Source of the DNA: Cloeon dipterum
Taxonomy: Eukaryota; Arthropoda; Insecta; Ephemeroptera; Baetidae
NCBI RefSeq assembly: GCF_949628265.1
Contig: NC_088788.1
Location: forward strand, 14,012,001 to 14,076,000
Length of the DNA: 64,000 nucleotides
Reading direction: 5' to 3'
Shown: one piece after another, positions 15,222 through 27,012 of the stretch
How the letters are laid out: every line of letters starts with the position of its first letter
Numbering within the stretch: position 1 is the stretch's first letter
Notes under the pieces: model-generated
Seen by the model: only the letters and a program-made list of their open reading frames with translations
The model's database searches: none
What the model was told of the DNA's origin: nothing
Program-made: the position numbers and the translations under genes

Positions 15222-18200
15222 ATGACCAACAAAGTGCTGGTGGTTGGAGGCGGCGGCCGCGAGCACGCACTCTGCTGGAAACTTGCCTCCTCTCCTAAGG
15301 CAATGAACAGTTATTTCCACTTAAAAATACACTATGAATATGGCTAATTCACGAAACAGCTTTTTTTCTTTAACTTAAATGTAGAATCATTAAATATGCT
15401 TTATAATTATAGCATAAAACGTTCTTGAGAAAAGATTGGTTGAAGTATTTTTCCTGATAAATTTGCGGCATCTTTCATCCTGAGAGTTTTCGCGAGTATA
15501 ATTTTTCTTTATGCAATATTGCATAATCTAAAGTGGAAGAAATTTTAAAGATTTATTTGAAATTTCATTTCAGGCAAGTTTATCGTAAATTTTTATCTAA
15601 AAATTATTTGGGGTCTCTTTAGTATTTTCAACAAATTATAATCGTTTTTAAAAAAATATGATGTATTTTTTGCTCAATTGTCCAATATTTTCTTAACCAC
15701 AGGTTGAGACCGTTTTTGTCGCTCCTGGAAACGTGGGCATTGCAAAGGAGCAAAAAGTGTCTGTGGCTGATGTCAATGTCAAAGACTTCAAGGCTGTGGT
15801 CGCTTTTTGCAAACAAAATTCGGTTAGCTTCGTGGCTGTTGGCCCTGAAGACCCCTTGGCTAACGGAATTGCTGATGAACTGACCAAGGAAGGCATCCTC
15901 TGCTTTGGGCCCAGCAAGGCAGCCGCCAGGATCGAATCCAACAAGGACTGGTCCAAGGCGTTCATGGACCGCCACAAGATCCCAACTGCGCGTTGGCATT
16001 CATTTACTGATCCTGAAAATGCGAAGCAGTTTATCAAGAGGTTGATATTGCATTTTGTGTTAAAACATAATATTATAATAATAACGTTTGCATGGCTCCA
16101 GTGTCGCCTTCCCAGCCCACGTTGTAAAAGCTAGTGGCTTGGCCGCTGGTAAAGGCGTTGTAGTGGCCAGCAACAATGAGGAAGCCTGCCAAGCGGTAAA
16201 CTCGATCCTCGTAAATAAAGAATATGGTGTTGCTGGCGATGTAGTGATCGTTGAGGAGCTCCTTGCTGGAGAGGAAGTTTCGGTAATTTGAGTTTGAAGG
16301 TTCCCTTAACCCTTTAATTTAAACATTCTAAATATTTTTAGGTTTTGGCTTTTTCGGACGGCAAGAATGTTAAGCTCATGCTGCCAGCGCAAGACCACAA
16401 ACGTCTGATGGCCGAGGACCAAGGCCCCAACACTGGAGGAATGGGAGCGTATTGCCCTTGCCCATTCATTACAGAAAGCGAGCTTAAACTGGTCGAAGAG
16501 CAGGTCTTGCAAAAAGCCATTGATGGACTCAGATCGGAAGGGACCCCTTTTATCGGTTAACAAAGTTTTTAATTAAATCAGAGAAGACATAAAAATTTAT
16601 CTTGATAGGTGTTCTTTATGCTGGCTTAATGATGACTAAAAATGGTCCTAAGGTGCTTGAGTTTAACTGCAGATTTGGAGACCCAGAAACGCAAGTTATT
16701 TTGCCGCTGCTTGACACAGACCTCTACGATATCATGATGGTACTTAGTTCAAACCATCGGAAACCAATGAGAGAGACTAAATTGTGAAAATTGTAAGGCC
16801 TGCTGCACTGAGCGACTTTTGGAGACTGAATTAAAATGGAAGGACCATCTGAATGCTGTCGGCGTTGTAATGGCCAGCAGAGGCTACCCATTCACCTCCT
16901 CTAAGGGCATGATCATCACAGGTTGAACAAAATTTGCTGAATGTTGCCAAAAATTTTTAACGTTTTTTGAAAAAGGAACTGATGAGGTTTCAAAGCGAGG
17001 CAGCAGCTTGGTCTTCCACAGCGGCACCGCTCTTTCAGGCTCTGACCTGGTCACCAACGGAGGACGCGTGCTGATCGTTGTCTCCTTAGCGCCGTGTCTT
17101 CCCAGCGCGGCCGCTAGCGCCACCGAGGGCGCCAGGAGCATCGCCTTTGACGGCGCCCAGTTCCGGCCCGACATCGCGCACAAAGGCGTCATCAGGGCTA
17201 TTCTGGCGAAAGGCGCGCTCACCTACAAGGCGTCCGGCGTGGACATCGAGGCTGGAGACAGTCTGGTCAGCAACATCAAGCCTGTTGTCGAGCTGACCAA
17301 GAGAGCCGGCACCCTCGGCTCCATTGGTGGCTTTGGAGGGTTGTTTGATGTCAGCGCGGCCGGCTACGAAGACCCGATTTTGGTGTCAGGAACTGATGGA
17401 GTCGGAACTAAACTGATGGTATGTTCTCTTTTCTAGTGGAGGAATTTTTTGATTAATTTTCGTGCTTAGGTTGCTCACGAAATAAACATAAACCATACTA
17501 TTGGCATTGATTTGGTTGCCATGTGCGTCAACGACATTCTTGCCCACGCCGCAGAGCCACTTTTCTTCCTTGATTATTTCGCCACGGGTAAATTGGAAGT
17601 TGGGGTCGCTGCCAGCGTCGTCAAGGGAATCGCAGAGGGTTGCAAGCAGGCTGGGTGCGCTCTCGTTGGTAAAATAAATAGCAGCTGATTTATTGCTCAG
17701 CGTCTTTAATTTTGCTGTGCATTTGCTAACTAGGTGGAGAAACCGCAGAAATGCCTGGAATTTACGGTCCAAACACCTACGACTTGGCCGGGTTTGCTGT
17801 TGGAGCAGTTGAGAGAACCCTGCAGCTGCCCAACATCGCCTCAATCAAGGAGGGTGACGTTGTTTTGGCCCTGCCTTCAAGTGGTCTGCACAGCAATGGC
17901 TTCAGTCTGGTCAGGAAAGTTATGGAGAAGGTGAGAAGAAACTATAATGAATTGGCGCCCTTCAGCCTAAATGGGAAGACATTTGGTTAGTATTTTTGTT
18001 TCATTAAAATATAGAATTTGTCATCTATTGTCAATATTAGGGGAGGAATTCCTGACACCAACAAAGATCTACGTGAAGTACCTACTTCCTGTGCTGAAAA
18101 GTGGTAAGGTCAAAGCGTTTGCTCACATCACCGGAGGCGGCTTACTGGAAAACATCCCTCGTGTCCTTCCCAAGAACCTGGCCGTTGCTTTGGACGCCTC

Positions 18201-19302
18201 AAAGTGGACCATCACTCCTGTATTCCCCTGGCTAGCAGCAGCTGGTGAGACTTATAATCTTAATCTATGACACCGCAACAAAAAATTTTTTTTTTCTCAG
18301 GCCAGGTCAATGAACAGGAGATGCTGCGGACGTTCAATTGCGGCGTCGGCGGCATCCTAATTGTAAGCCCTGCAGAAAAAAACTCAGTTCTGAATGCTTT
18401 GAAGAAAGAAGAATGCGTGGAAGTAGGAGTTGTCAGGAGCAAGAGCGCTGGCGGCCCGCACGTGTTGGTGAACAACTTTGTGGAGGAGATGGAAAACCTC
18501 ATGCGGCCATTCCTGCCCACTTTGCTGAGGTCTGGACTGTGCCCTCTGAAGAAACGGGTCGGCGTTCTAATCTCAGGCGGAGGAACAAATCTGCAGGCCC
18601 TGCTTGACCACACAAACGACCCCACCAGGAACAGCGCCGCGGAAATCGTGCTTGTCATCTCCAACAAGGTTGACGCAAAAGGTCTCGAAAGGGCACGCAA
18701 TTTCAACGTTGCCACTAAAGTAGGTTAAATTAGGTCATGTTTGTGCAACATTGTGACCCCTTTTGTTTCAAAACTCTAGGTTATATCCCACAAAGACTTC
18801 TCATCTCGAGTAGAGTTCGACAGGCAAGTTAATAAGGAGCTGAGGGATGCTGGAGTAGAAATCGTGTGCTTGGCAGGCTTCATGAGAGTTTTGACTGGAG
18901 AATTCGTGCGCAGCTGGAAGGGAGCTTTGATCAACATTCATCCCGCCCTTCTGCCACTTTTCAAAGGCACCCACGCACACCGCCAAGCGTTGGATGCGGG
19001 TGTTCGGGTCACTGGCTGCTCTGTCCACTTTGTTGAGGTAGCCCTATCATAGATAATCAAAGCATCGTTTCATTTTTTATATTAATCTAAAGGAGGAAAT
19101 CGATGCCGGAGCGATAATCGTTCAAGAAGCTGTACCAATCGCGCTTGACGATACTGAGGAAACCTTGCAAGAGAAAGTACTGATGAGAGAGCATGTGGCG
19201 TACCCCAAAGCTCTGGAGATGCTTGCCAGAGGAGAGATCCAGCTGGACGACCAAGGCAAAATCATTTGGGCAACTCCAAAAGCGCTGACAGAATCAAAAT
19301 AG
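15222..19302 (+). CDS. Gart: Trifunctional purine biosynthesis protein GARS-AIRS-GART
   Basis: Thirteen exons: 15222-15299, 15703-16040, 16102-16282, 16342-16555, 16609-16739, 16798-16921, 16976-17418, 17470-17668, 17734-17985, 18041-18244, 18301-18719, 18780-19037 and 19093-19302, giving 1016 residues, as usual for the family. It performs steps 2, 3 and 5 of de novo IMP synthesis. The GARS domain (about 1-435) begins [13 protein letters not shown] and carries the ATP-grasp motifs [12 protein letters not shown] and [11 protein letters not shown]. The AIR synthetase domain (about 437-775) has [18 protein letters not shown] and [16 protein letters not shown]. The GAR transformylase domain (from about 806) has [15 protein letters not shown], the catalytic INIHPALLP and EEIDAG. 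Intron 1 has a GC donor (AAG|GCAATG). The GARS-AIRS boundary is inside exon 7, with no intron nearby. AATAAA lies at 19597. Confidence 0.97.
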
Positions 19303-19794
19303 AAGCTGTGGTTGAGAATCAAAGTCACGGACCAAATAACCCACGGAAAACGTATCTAAGCTGTCAAATCCCAGTTAAATCAAAACAATTTCCAAATTTT
19401 ATATAAGCCAACTGTTTTCAGTTGTAATTTACGCTCCATTGTAAAACCAATGATGAATATTACACATTCCCTTTTTGAGCAGTGCATACTTGAAATTGTA
19501 TATCAGTGCCATATTATTAGTGTTACAATTTGCTACAATTCATTATGTTTTCAATATTAATCAAAATGTTGAATCCAGCAAAATTTATGAAACGTAATAA
19601 AGTAAATTTTTCCTTTTCATAAAACTGGTTTCTAATTTATTACCGTTAAGGTCCTTAATATGTATTTAAACATTAGAAGAAAAACACCATTAATTATTAC
19701 CAAGAGAACTAAATTTATTAAAATTAATTGGACAAACGGCTTGATTCTTTATTCCACTCACCTAGAGCATGATTAACATCAATTTGAGTTTTTT

Positions 19795-20256
19795 CTAAGC
19801 TGTCCACTTGAGACAGCGCGTGTCCTGATGCGTTCCGAGGCACCGGACGCTACAGTATCTGGCTCCGCACTGGACGCACGTGTACGAGCTGGGAAAACCA
19901 CAAACGGCGCAGAAATGTCGGTCAGGAAGCTTTGAAGGGGGTGCAAGCGCAGACTGGTAATTCGGAGAATCTGGCCGGTACGACCTCGATTCCTCGAGCA
20001 GTTGAGCAAAGTTTTTGCGAAAGCGCATTTTGAACCACTCCTGCGTGCGCTTGCTCCGCTTCTTCTTATTCTCCAGCGTTTCCTGGAATTTTGGAACCTT
20101 CTTGCTCATGACCAGGTCTGCGTGGGGGTCATCGTGGAAGTTGTCCTGCTCCAGGGCCTCCAATGCCTTCCTGGCCCTCCTCTTGCGAGACGCCTCATCG
20201 AGGACGCGCTTCTGGCTTGCCTCTTTCAAACGACCGCTCTCTCGTTCCGCAACCAT
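19795..20256 (-). CDS. ZNHIT1: Zinc finger HIT domain protein 1 (SRCAP/SWR1 complex subunit)
   Basis: A single exon of 153 residues, close to the human length. ZNHIT1 belongs to the SRCAP/SWR1 remodeller that deposits histone H2A.Z. The conserved N-terminal part includes EALEQDNFHDDPHADL and FKMRFRKNFAQLLEE. The C-terminal HIT zinc finger spans about residues 116-148, with Cys at 116, 119, 127, 130, 135, 139 and 148 and His143, and ends LKWTA. The start MVAERES at 20256 was preferred over upstream in-frame codons because it matches the family N-terminus. Only 28 nt separate this ATG from the stop codon of GTF2H5 upstream on the same strand, so both may be read from one mRNA. AATAAA lies about 45 nt after the stop, near 19750. 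Confidence 0.95.
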   Translation of the reverse strand: MVAERESGRLKEASQKRVLDEASRKRRARKALEALEQDNFHDDPHADLVMSKKVPKFQETLENKKKRSKRTQEWFKMRFRKNFAQLLEESRSYRPDSPNYQSALAPPSKLPDRHFCAVCGFPSSYTCVQCGARYCSVRCLGTHQDTRCLKWTA

Positions 20257-20284
20257 TTTGCAGGCGTAAGGCGGCACAAGACTT

Positions 20285-20500
20285 TTACATCAACTTTTCA
20301 GTGTAACTGATCTGGTCCATCAAATCGTCAACGCGGCTGCGGAGGACTTCAACGATTTCGCTTGCAACGAACAGGTGGGTCTCGTCTAAATCCTGGATGA
20401 TGAACTTCTTTCCAAGTGCTAGAGTCTCGTCCAAATGCAGAAGGAACTGTTTCATAGCAGGGTCGCATGTGATGAACGATCCTTTCATAACATTCACCAT
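20285..20500 (-). CDS. GTF2H5: TFIIH subunit 5 (TTD-A/Tfb5)
   Basis: A single coding exon of 71 residues, the usual length. Tfb5/TTD-A is the smallest TFIIH core subunit; it stabilises p52 and is needed for nucleotide excision repair. The start [20 protein letters not shown] and the central [18 protein letters not shown] are diagnostic. The sequence just upstream (ttcatccccag) is a splice acceptor in the 5' UTR, so an untranslated exon lies further upstream, probably between 20560 and 21000. The stop TAA is at 20285-20287. No polyadenylation signal fits between it and the ZNHIT1 start. It is head to head with bai. Confidence 0.95.
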   Translation of the reverse strand: MVNVMKGSFITCDPAMKQFLLHLDETLALGKKFIIQDLDETHLFVASEIVEVLRSRVDDLMDQISYTEKLM

Positions 20501-21144
20501 GACGAAGAGAGGTGCATTCCACTGGGGATGAATTTTTTTGTTTGTTAACCCATATTTCATACAATTACATTATGTCATTTTAAAAATTATACAAACCTTA
20601 TCTAGAAGTTTATCCTTTATGTTGTCTGCCTAAGCAACAACAACTCGTTCTTTTCGAGATATATGATACAATATTTCAGAAAAGTCACTTACTAAGGCGC
20701 ACACGAAATTCAGTGGTGCAGCAAAGGGACTAATAAACGGGTACTGGAATAAACAAAAAACAGAAGGAGGGAGAGGCGTAGTGCTTAAGAGTATCAAGCT
20801 TCCCAATTTAAAAACGTTCAACAAGAAAAAAACTCTCTGTTTCAATGTTTTCTAATATTTTACTAAATGCTTTAATTTCATAATTTTAATTTGATTAGTT
20901 TTCACTAAACGTTAGAGTGAAGAACTATTTTATTATTATTTGAAATTAATGCTAATAAACATTTGACCTGTTGGTAGCAGGTTGGTAGCATTGCCAATGC
21001 GGAGTTGTCTTCGTCTTCAACATATGGCTGCCAACTCATCCTTTCAAACGCCGACAGCCGAAAAATAACCTTTAATTCACAAATCCATAGAAAATTCGAT
21101 GATATCAACTACACCCCGGTGAAACGTGGATCAGCTTCGACAAA

Positions 21145-22263
21145 ATGAGGCGCTCTTATGCGTATGGTTTGCTCGTTATGAGCGTGATTCTGCTGGGTGT
21201 TGACGGCATCATGTTCCACCTTCATCCAAACATGCAGAAGTGCCTCAAAGAAGAACTTCAGGTTGACGTGTTTGTGAGCGGGGAATATGAAGTGTCCGAC
21301 GCCCCTGGGCAGAAGGTCGACTATGTGGTAAGGAAATCCGCATTCATACTTGCGTATTGTTTTGTCTTAATTCACAAAATCCACTAGGTCCGTGACTCGA
21401 AAGGCCACATTCTCTCTCAAAAAGAGGATGTCAGCAAGGGGAAATTCTCGTTTGTGACTGAAACTTATGACACTTTTGAAATTTGCTTCATATCCAGAGT
21501 ACCTCCGAGTAAGTAGTCATAGTGTCCCTTTTACAGGGTCCGATAATTTGTATCTCAATGTTTCCAGCTCATAGAGGAGTGGCCCAGGAGGTATCACTTG
21601 TCACTAAGAGGGGCATTGAAGCCAAAAATTATGAAGGGGTATGTTTGCTCTGATATTAATGTCGCTTAGCTGCACTTTCAATATTTATTATTCTGATGCA
21701 ATTTTTCTTTTTTCATTTCCACTTGGGGATAACGGTGATTAGAGCTTGGTAAAGTTTCTTCTCTTGATTTCAGCGTTTTCATAATTTAATTTTGTGTGAC
21801 TGCTAACCAAATTTTTTTCGCTATTGCTGCATCCAATTTATTTCCTAACCTTGCAAAGACCGATTCGTTTGTGTGGAATTTGCACTCGTTACTAATTTTT
21901 TATGCATCACATAATATATTATCCACACTTAACTTTCTTATCACCTCCCAGCTTGGCGAGGCAGCAAAATTGAAACCAATGGAGGTAGAATTGAAAAGGC
22001 TGGAAGACCTTTCTGAGGCTATTGTTCAAGATTTTGCCATGATGAGGAAAAGGGAAGAGGAGATGAGAGACACTAACGGTAACGCAGAAATAATTCTGCA
22101 GAATAAATGAAAATAGAAACTGATTTTCCTCCCTGTTGCAGAGTCCACAAATAGTCGTGTTCTGTACTTCAGTATTTTCAGCATGTGCTGCCTTTTAGGA
22201 CTGGCCACCTGGCAAGTGTTGTATCTGAGAAGGTTCTTCAAAGCCAAGAAGCTGATTGAGTGA
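21145..22263 (+). CDS. bai: p24 delta cargo receptor TMED10 (baiser)
   Basis: Five exons: 21145-21327, 21388-21508, 21568-21638, 21952-22078 and 22142-22263, giving 207 residues. p24 delta proteins cycle between ER and Golgi in COPI and COPII vesicles. The N-terminal signal peptide ([17 protein letters not shown]) is followed by a GOLD domain with the paired Cys in MQKCLKEEL and [10 protein letters not shown] coiled coil follows ([25 protein letters not shown]). Near the C-terminus is a membrane helix ([20 protein letters not shown]). The tail [11 protein letters not shown] carries the FF and KK coat-binding signals, identical to my memory of vertebrate TMED10. Intron 3 (313 nt) is the longest. 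Confidence 0.96.
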
Positions 22264-22522
22264 CCAGTTTGCATAATTTGTTAAGAACGGTGTCATCCTC
22301 ATTAAATTGTTTTCAATTAAAGTTTTTTGTCTTTAAGTAAATCTCAAATTTGATGTTGGTCAATTATGATGGGCAATGTCTAATGAATGGAAGTTTATTT
22401 GATTGCCCACGTTTGTTTCTGTTAAATTATTCTTAAAACCATCTGCCTACTATTTAGTTATTTGAAATAAAACTTTGAAATAATATACTGCTAAGCATCA
22501 TTTTTTATAAGACATTACTTTC

Positions 22523-25500
22523 TCACTGGTCTAGTGCAGCCTTCATTTCGGGAGTAAAGGGCATGGCGAACATGTCATTCACCCTGGCGGCAGCAACAAT
22601 CTATCAAAAGAAAAAAATAAGAATTGATAACCCAAATAACTGAAAATTTACATTTTCGCTCGCCACATCAATAAATCGTAAAAGCTTGCCACCTCCACTG
22701 ATTTCAGTCACAAGTGTTTTCGTCTGAAAGGAAAATACCGCAATGAGTGAAGTGTCAAAGAGCACAACACAAAACATACGTGCATGTCATAAACTCGAAT
22801 CGCTCCACTGCATAGCGTGACCAAAAGTAGGTTGCGGTACTTGGCTATTTTGGAAACAGAGCAATTTGCCTTCAGGAAACCCAAGTATGCACCAGTCTAA
22901 AAGATAATTATGAAGGTCAACTAAAGTTCTGGTTTGAGTCAGTTGTAAACTTGCCTTGATGTTAAAGTAGGTGACGCCATTTGATACACTTTGGCAGAAA
23001 AAGGCATCTTCATATGCAACAAAATTTGTTGCCACATAAGAGTAACTAAACTGCCTCAGATAAAGTCCTGGAAATTATTCAATTGAACTATGTTTTTACA
23101 TCACATGAGAATTTTAGAACCTGTGCTGGCGTCCCTTAGGCAAATCGTTTTGTCCTCAGAAGCAACGAGAAGAACATTGAGTGATCCCTCTTTTGATGCG
23201 AGTAAGGCTAATATAGCTTTCTCCCCACAGTCGAGTGTGCCTTTAGGTATGAATTTCTAAAAAAGACCAGGACATAAATTAATGCTGCACCTGCTGTAGG
23301 TAAATAATCGTGGTATACCTCAACATCATAAATGTAAATCGATCCATTTTTCAATCCTGCATACAAAATTTGAGCCTTGTTCACATGATCATGAAAAAAC
23401 TCCAAGCACAAAATTGGACTTGCGACGTAGTGCTTTGTAACACACTGCTGACTCTGTAGACAGTTAACATACAATGTGTAAATCAAGAGGCAATACCATT
23501 GGCATTGTGAATTTAAAAAAATCGGCTTAAATTTTTAGAACTCAAAATATCTTAGTTATTGTTTGAATTCTAGGCGCTCTGGTTAATTAGATATGACTTG
23601 TTTTCAAGTCATATTGATCTGCGTAATTTTCAATTAAATTAGGCGCTGAAAAATCACTCTTTGATTGATCAGTAGCCAAGAAGCACAAAAAGTTTTCCAC
23701 GTGAAGGACTTAAAACACGCAGGCCGAAGACAATAATTTTTAAGGAAAAATACCTTAAAGCCAAATATGCACAATTGCTCGTCAAGGCCACCAGAACATA
23801 TTACATGTTCTTCGACTGATCCTCGGTAATATTTCACGTGCTTCAGGCAAGTGACAACATCTACATGACCCTTTAGTTCGTGCGTCTTTTTCGCCGTTTT
23901 TAAGTCAAAGCCATAGATAACTTTGTTGCTGCAGGCGACTAAAACCACGCTCGAATCTGCTACCTTCAATCAGCATTCACAGAGTTAGAAACAAAGACCA
24001 CAAACAAGTAAATAAATACGCACCTTCATATCGTATATCTCTGTATTTAGACTTCTGATATCAAATGACACTTTATTATTTAAAATGGGGGGTGGTTTGT
24101 TATAGTTTGAAAAGGTTGACTTGCTTCCGTTTGAAGACTTTACGCTTTTCTTAGCAGGTCCAGGATTGGATCCCTTCTTCTGCATGTCATTTTTTCCTTT
24201 GGCAGGTAGGGGATTGGAGGTTGACGGAATGGCAATGATTTCTTTTTCAGGTGATTGGGATTTATTTTTACCGCTGGAACTTTGAAGGGGGCTTCCCAAA
24301 TGGATAACTGGAGGGAAAGAGGTTGAGTCTGCAGTATCATCAACTCTGGTTTGTTGACTTCCAGTCACTATTTCGTGAAGACGCTGGTAAAGTTCCATTT
24401 TTCTGGAATGTTAATAAAAAAATTAATAAAAACCAACAAAGAACAAAGAAGTGCAAAAACTACCGGCTAATATCAGACTGGATTCTCAAATCAATGAAAA
24501 CAAGCTCCTCGAGTATTTGCACTGGTTCTGAACGTTGGCAGTTTTCTGTTTCTTGGTCTCCATTGGCAACCTGGTCATTGTTGGACTGCTGGGGATCTGG
24601 ACTAACGATACGGACTTCATCGTCTGCTTGCACTTGCTCTGCTGATTGGAAGATGTTGAAGCCCAGAATTTTTTCCAACTGAGAGATAATCTCCGGTGGA
24701 AGATCAGAAATTCCAATGGAATTGGCATCGAACGAAGCTGAATTATCAACTGAAGTTGGCGCTAAAAGTCTCCTCTTGTCCAACTCAACAGTTTTGAGTT
24801 CACGGTAATGTTTCATAAGAGCATTCAAGATTTCTTGAGACTTTACTGAATGCGGGTTGTTAACAAGAGTTTTTATTTCGTTCACACCCATAGCAGAGAT
24901 TTGTTTGGCAATGTCTTCGTTCAGCTCATTCGCTTTTTTCTTCTTTTTAGAAACTTCGCTAGAGGAGCTTGTCGCTGGTCGCTTCAGGGTTTTGTCTGGC
25001 GCCTTATTGTCCTTTGGCCTTGCTTTCCCTGGCGCACCAACAGGTTTCTTTGCACTCGGCTGGCTTGTAGCTGCGGGTTTGGATTTCTCTTTTGGCAAGG
25101 ACTTCTCTTTCTCCCCACTTGGTGCAACTGGATTCTTGTCAAAGTCCTGCAGTCTTCTTGCAATTTCTGCCCTTTCCTTCTCCCTGGCAGCCTCAGACCC
25201 AGGCGGCGGAGGCTCCTCTTCTTTTTCTTTTCTAGTCTTATCCGAAGTTTCGCTCTTTTCACTTCCATCTTCTTGAGGTCCATTGCACTGTCTCACTCCC
25301 GGTGGTGGTTGAAAGGGTAATGACAGTAAGCTTGGAGGGCGGTTGGTGAAAAGCTGCTGAAAGTTACCATGGAAATGTGGTGGTGGGAAGGGAAGCAAGC
25401 TTGGACGTTGATTGGGGCCACTTGATGTGCCAGCAGTCTGATGATAGCTTGCAAGTTGACAATAGGTTGACCACATTTGGTGTTGTAGGCCCTGATAGTA

Positions 25501-25973
25501 CATGCTTGGCTGCATGAAGTAAGGAAGTGGCATGTATGGTTGATTCCCATTTACACTGATGTTCGCAGCAGGATAGCTTGGTGGGGCCGGAGGCTCCCAT
25601 TCATCATTTCGTTGACCATCGAGGTGCTCGCCATGGCTTTCGCGATGCTTGTCTTGATTTTCGCGGTCACTGGTTGTTTCAATCGTCCGCGATGAGAGGC
25701 TTGTACCTCTCCTGTGTTTCCCTATTCAGGACAATACTTTTTAGTAAAATATACTCAAACTTAAAAATTACAAACTCAATTTGTGCCAAACATTTAAGAC
25801 GATTATATGTAGATATCTTAGCCAGCACATTACTTTGCTATTTATTAAGAGATCACAAAAATTATTATGAATTTATTCCAACCTCTATAATTGTTGTTTC
25901 GATTTTGGCTCGATTCCCTGGAATCCCATCTACTTTTAGACAACCATCTTTTATCGCCTCTATGCCTCCTCAT
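22523..25973 (-). CDS. WD40 beta-propeller protein resembling ZNF106
   Basis: Ten exons: 25883-25973, 24464-25721, 24024-24402, 23754-23963, 23319-23453, 23121-23256, 22955-23067, 22780-22896, 22652-22723 and 22523-22600, giving 862 residues with all phases consistent. The N-terminus is Arg/Ser-rich (MRRHRGDKRW), followed by a Pro-rich stretch (QPSMYYQGLQHQ) and a Lys/Glu-rich region. A conserved-looking helical block contains DIAKQISAMGVNEIKTLVNN. A second disordered stretch leads to about seven WD40-like blades from residue 575 (VVLVACSNKVIYGFDLKTAK, HVICSGGLDEQLCIFGF, ILYAGLKNGSIYIYD). The order of regions recalls ZNF106, an RNA-binding splicing-related protein, but no C2H2 finger is visible. 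The name is therefore tentative. Intron 7 (22897-22954) has a GC donor, AAG|GCAAGT. Confidence 0.72.
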
Positions 25974-27012
25974 TTTTCGCACTTCGTTTGCCTAGCACTT
26001 CTGCTTTGAAACAAATAAAAGCACCTGTGCGCGTGTACTCATACCAACAAGTTTTTTAGTCTGTCTATTTTATCGTGTCGTCCAGATTACTACAAGCAAA
26101 AAGATGAAATTTTGCTGCAATGCAAATTAGAACTGAATTTCCGGATCTGACAAAAATTCTCATTCACTAATCTCGATTGCCGATCACCAGCTCCAGTAAA
26201 GTTAATCTGTGTGTTTGTCTTTTTGTTTTGTGTACAGCACTAGCACATGCACATGACGCTTTTAGGCCTTTGCAACAAACAAAGTGAACAAAGGCTTCCC
26301 TACCTCTGCTTACTCTGGTGGTGGTGGTTACCGCCCCCTTTGTAGCCGCTACTATTGGTGAAGCAGATGCCTTACTGATAGCCACTCACAGTGTCTTTGG
26401 CGAAAAATAACAAGTTCGTGCAAGCGGGAAGCGGGACGAGCCTGGGACTGGAGACTGAGAAGAACAGAAAATAAATGAAACTTGTGAATATGATAATGAT
26501 GGCGACTTACGGCCACTGACAACTGACACTGAACTTGCGAGTACACATGTACATGTACAGAATGATTTTGAGAGTCCACATTGATGCTTTGTGATGCTTC
26601 ATGCTCTCACGAGTTAAGTTAATTAGCACCAGTTTTTTTATTGAGGAAGATTGTGTCACAGAGCGGTTCAGCGACAGAAACAGCGTAGGTAGATACATAA
26701 TCGTACCGTTCTTTGTCTGCAGTGTTCTGGTTGTGCACATCTTACATTATGTATGTACATACACCTTTTTAATCTACATATTATTTCAGCGTCGATCTTA
26801 GTATGTAATGCATAATTTAAGGTGTATGTGTATCATGTATGGAAGAAATTACAGTTTCTGCCGGATTATGTACATTTCTCGGCAAGTTCATATGAGAATC
26901 CCGCAAAGTATGGGTGGCTAAAATTTAAAGTCGCGGTGAAAAGTTTAACTTTTCTATTATGTGCTCATATTATTTGTTTAATTGTGCTGTTACATGTTTC
27001 AGAATACAAATC
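25974..27012. other. Shared upstream region of ZNF106-like gene and spn-E
   Basis: This 1.0 kb divergent intergenic stretch should hold the 5' UTRs and promoters of both genes. Short ORFs inside it on both strands have no recognisable content. A tttcag acceptor at 26996-27001, 11 nt before the spn-E ATG, suggests a non-coding first exon upstream. Confidence 0.5.

Noticed and set aside
21743-21748. Possible 6-nt micro-exon (AGCTTG) in bai intron 3
   Set aside because: It is flanked by AG and GT, but the protein without it fits the family and the downstream exon begins with a similar CTTGG, so chance is likely.
24850-25320. Long plus-strand ORFs with many Phe and Leu
   Set aside because: They are the antisense of the Lys/Glu-rich exon of the ZNF106-like gene.
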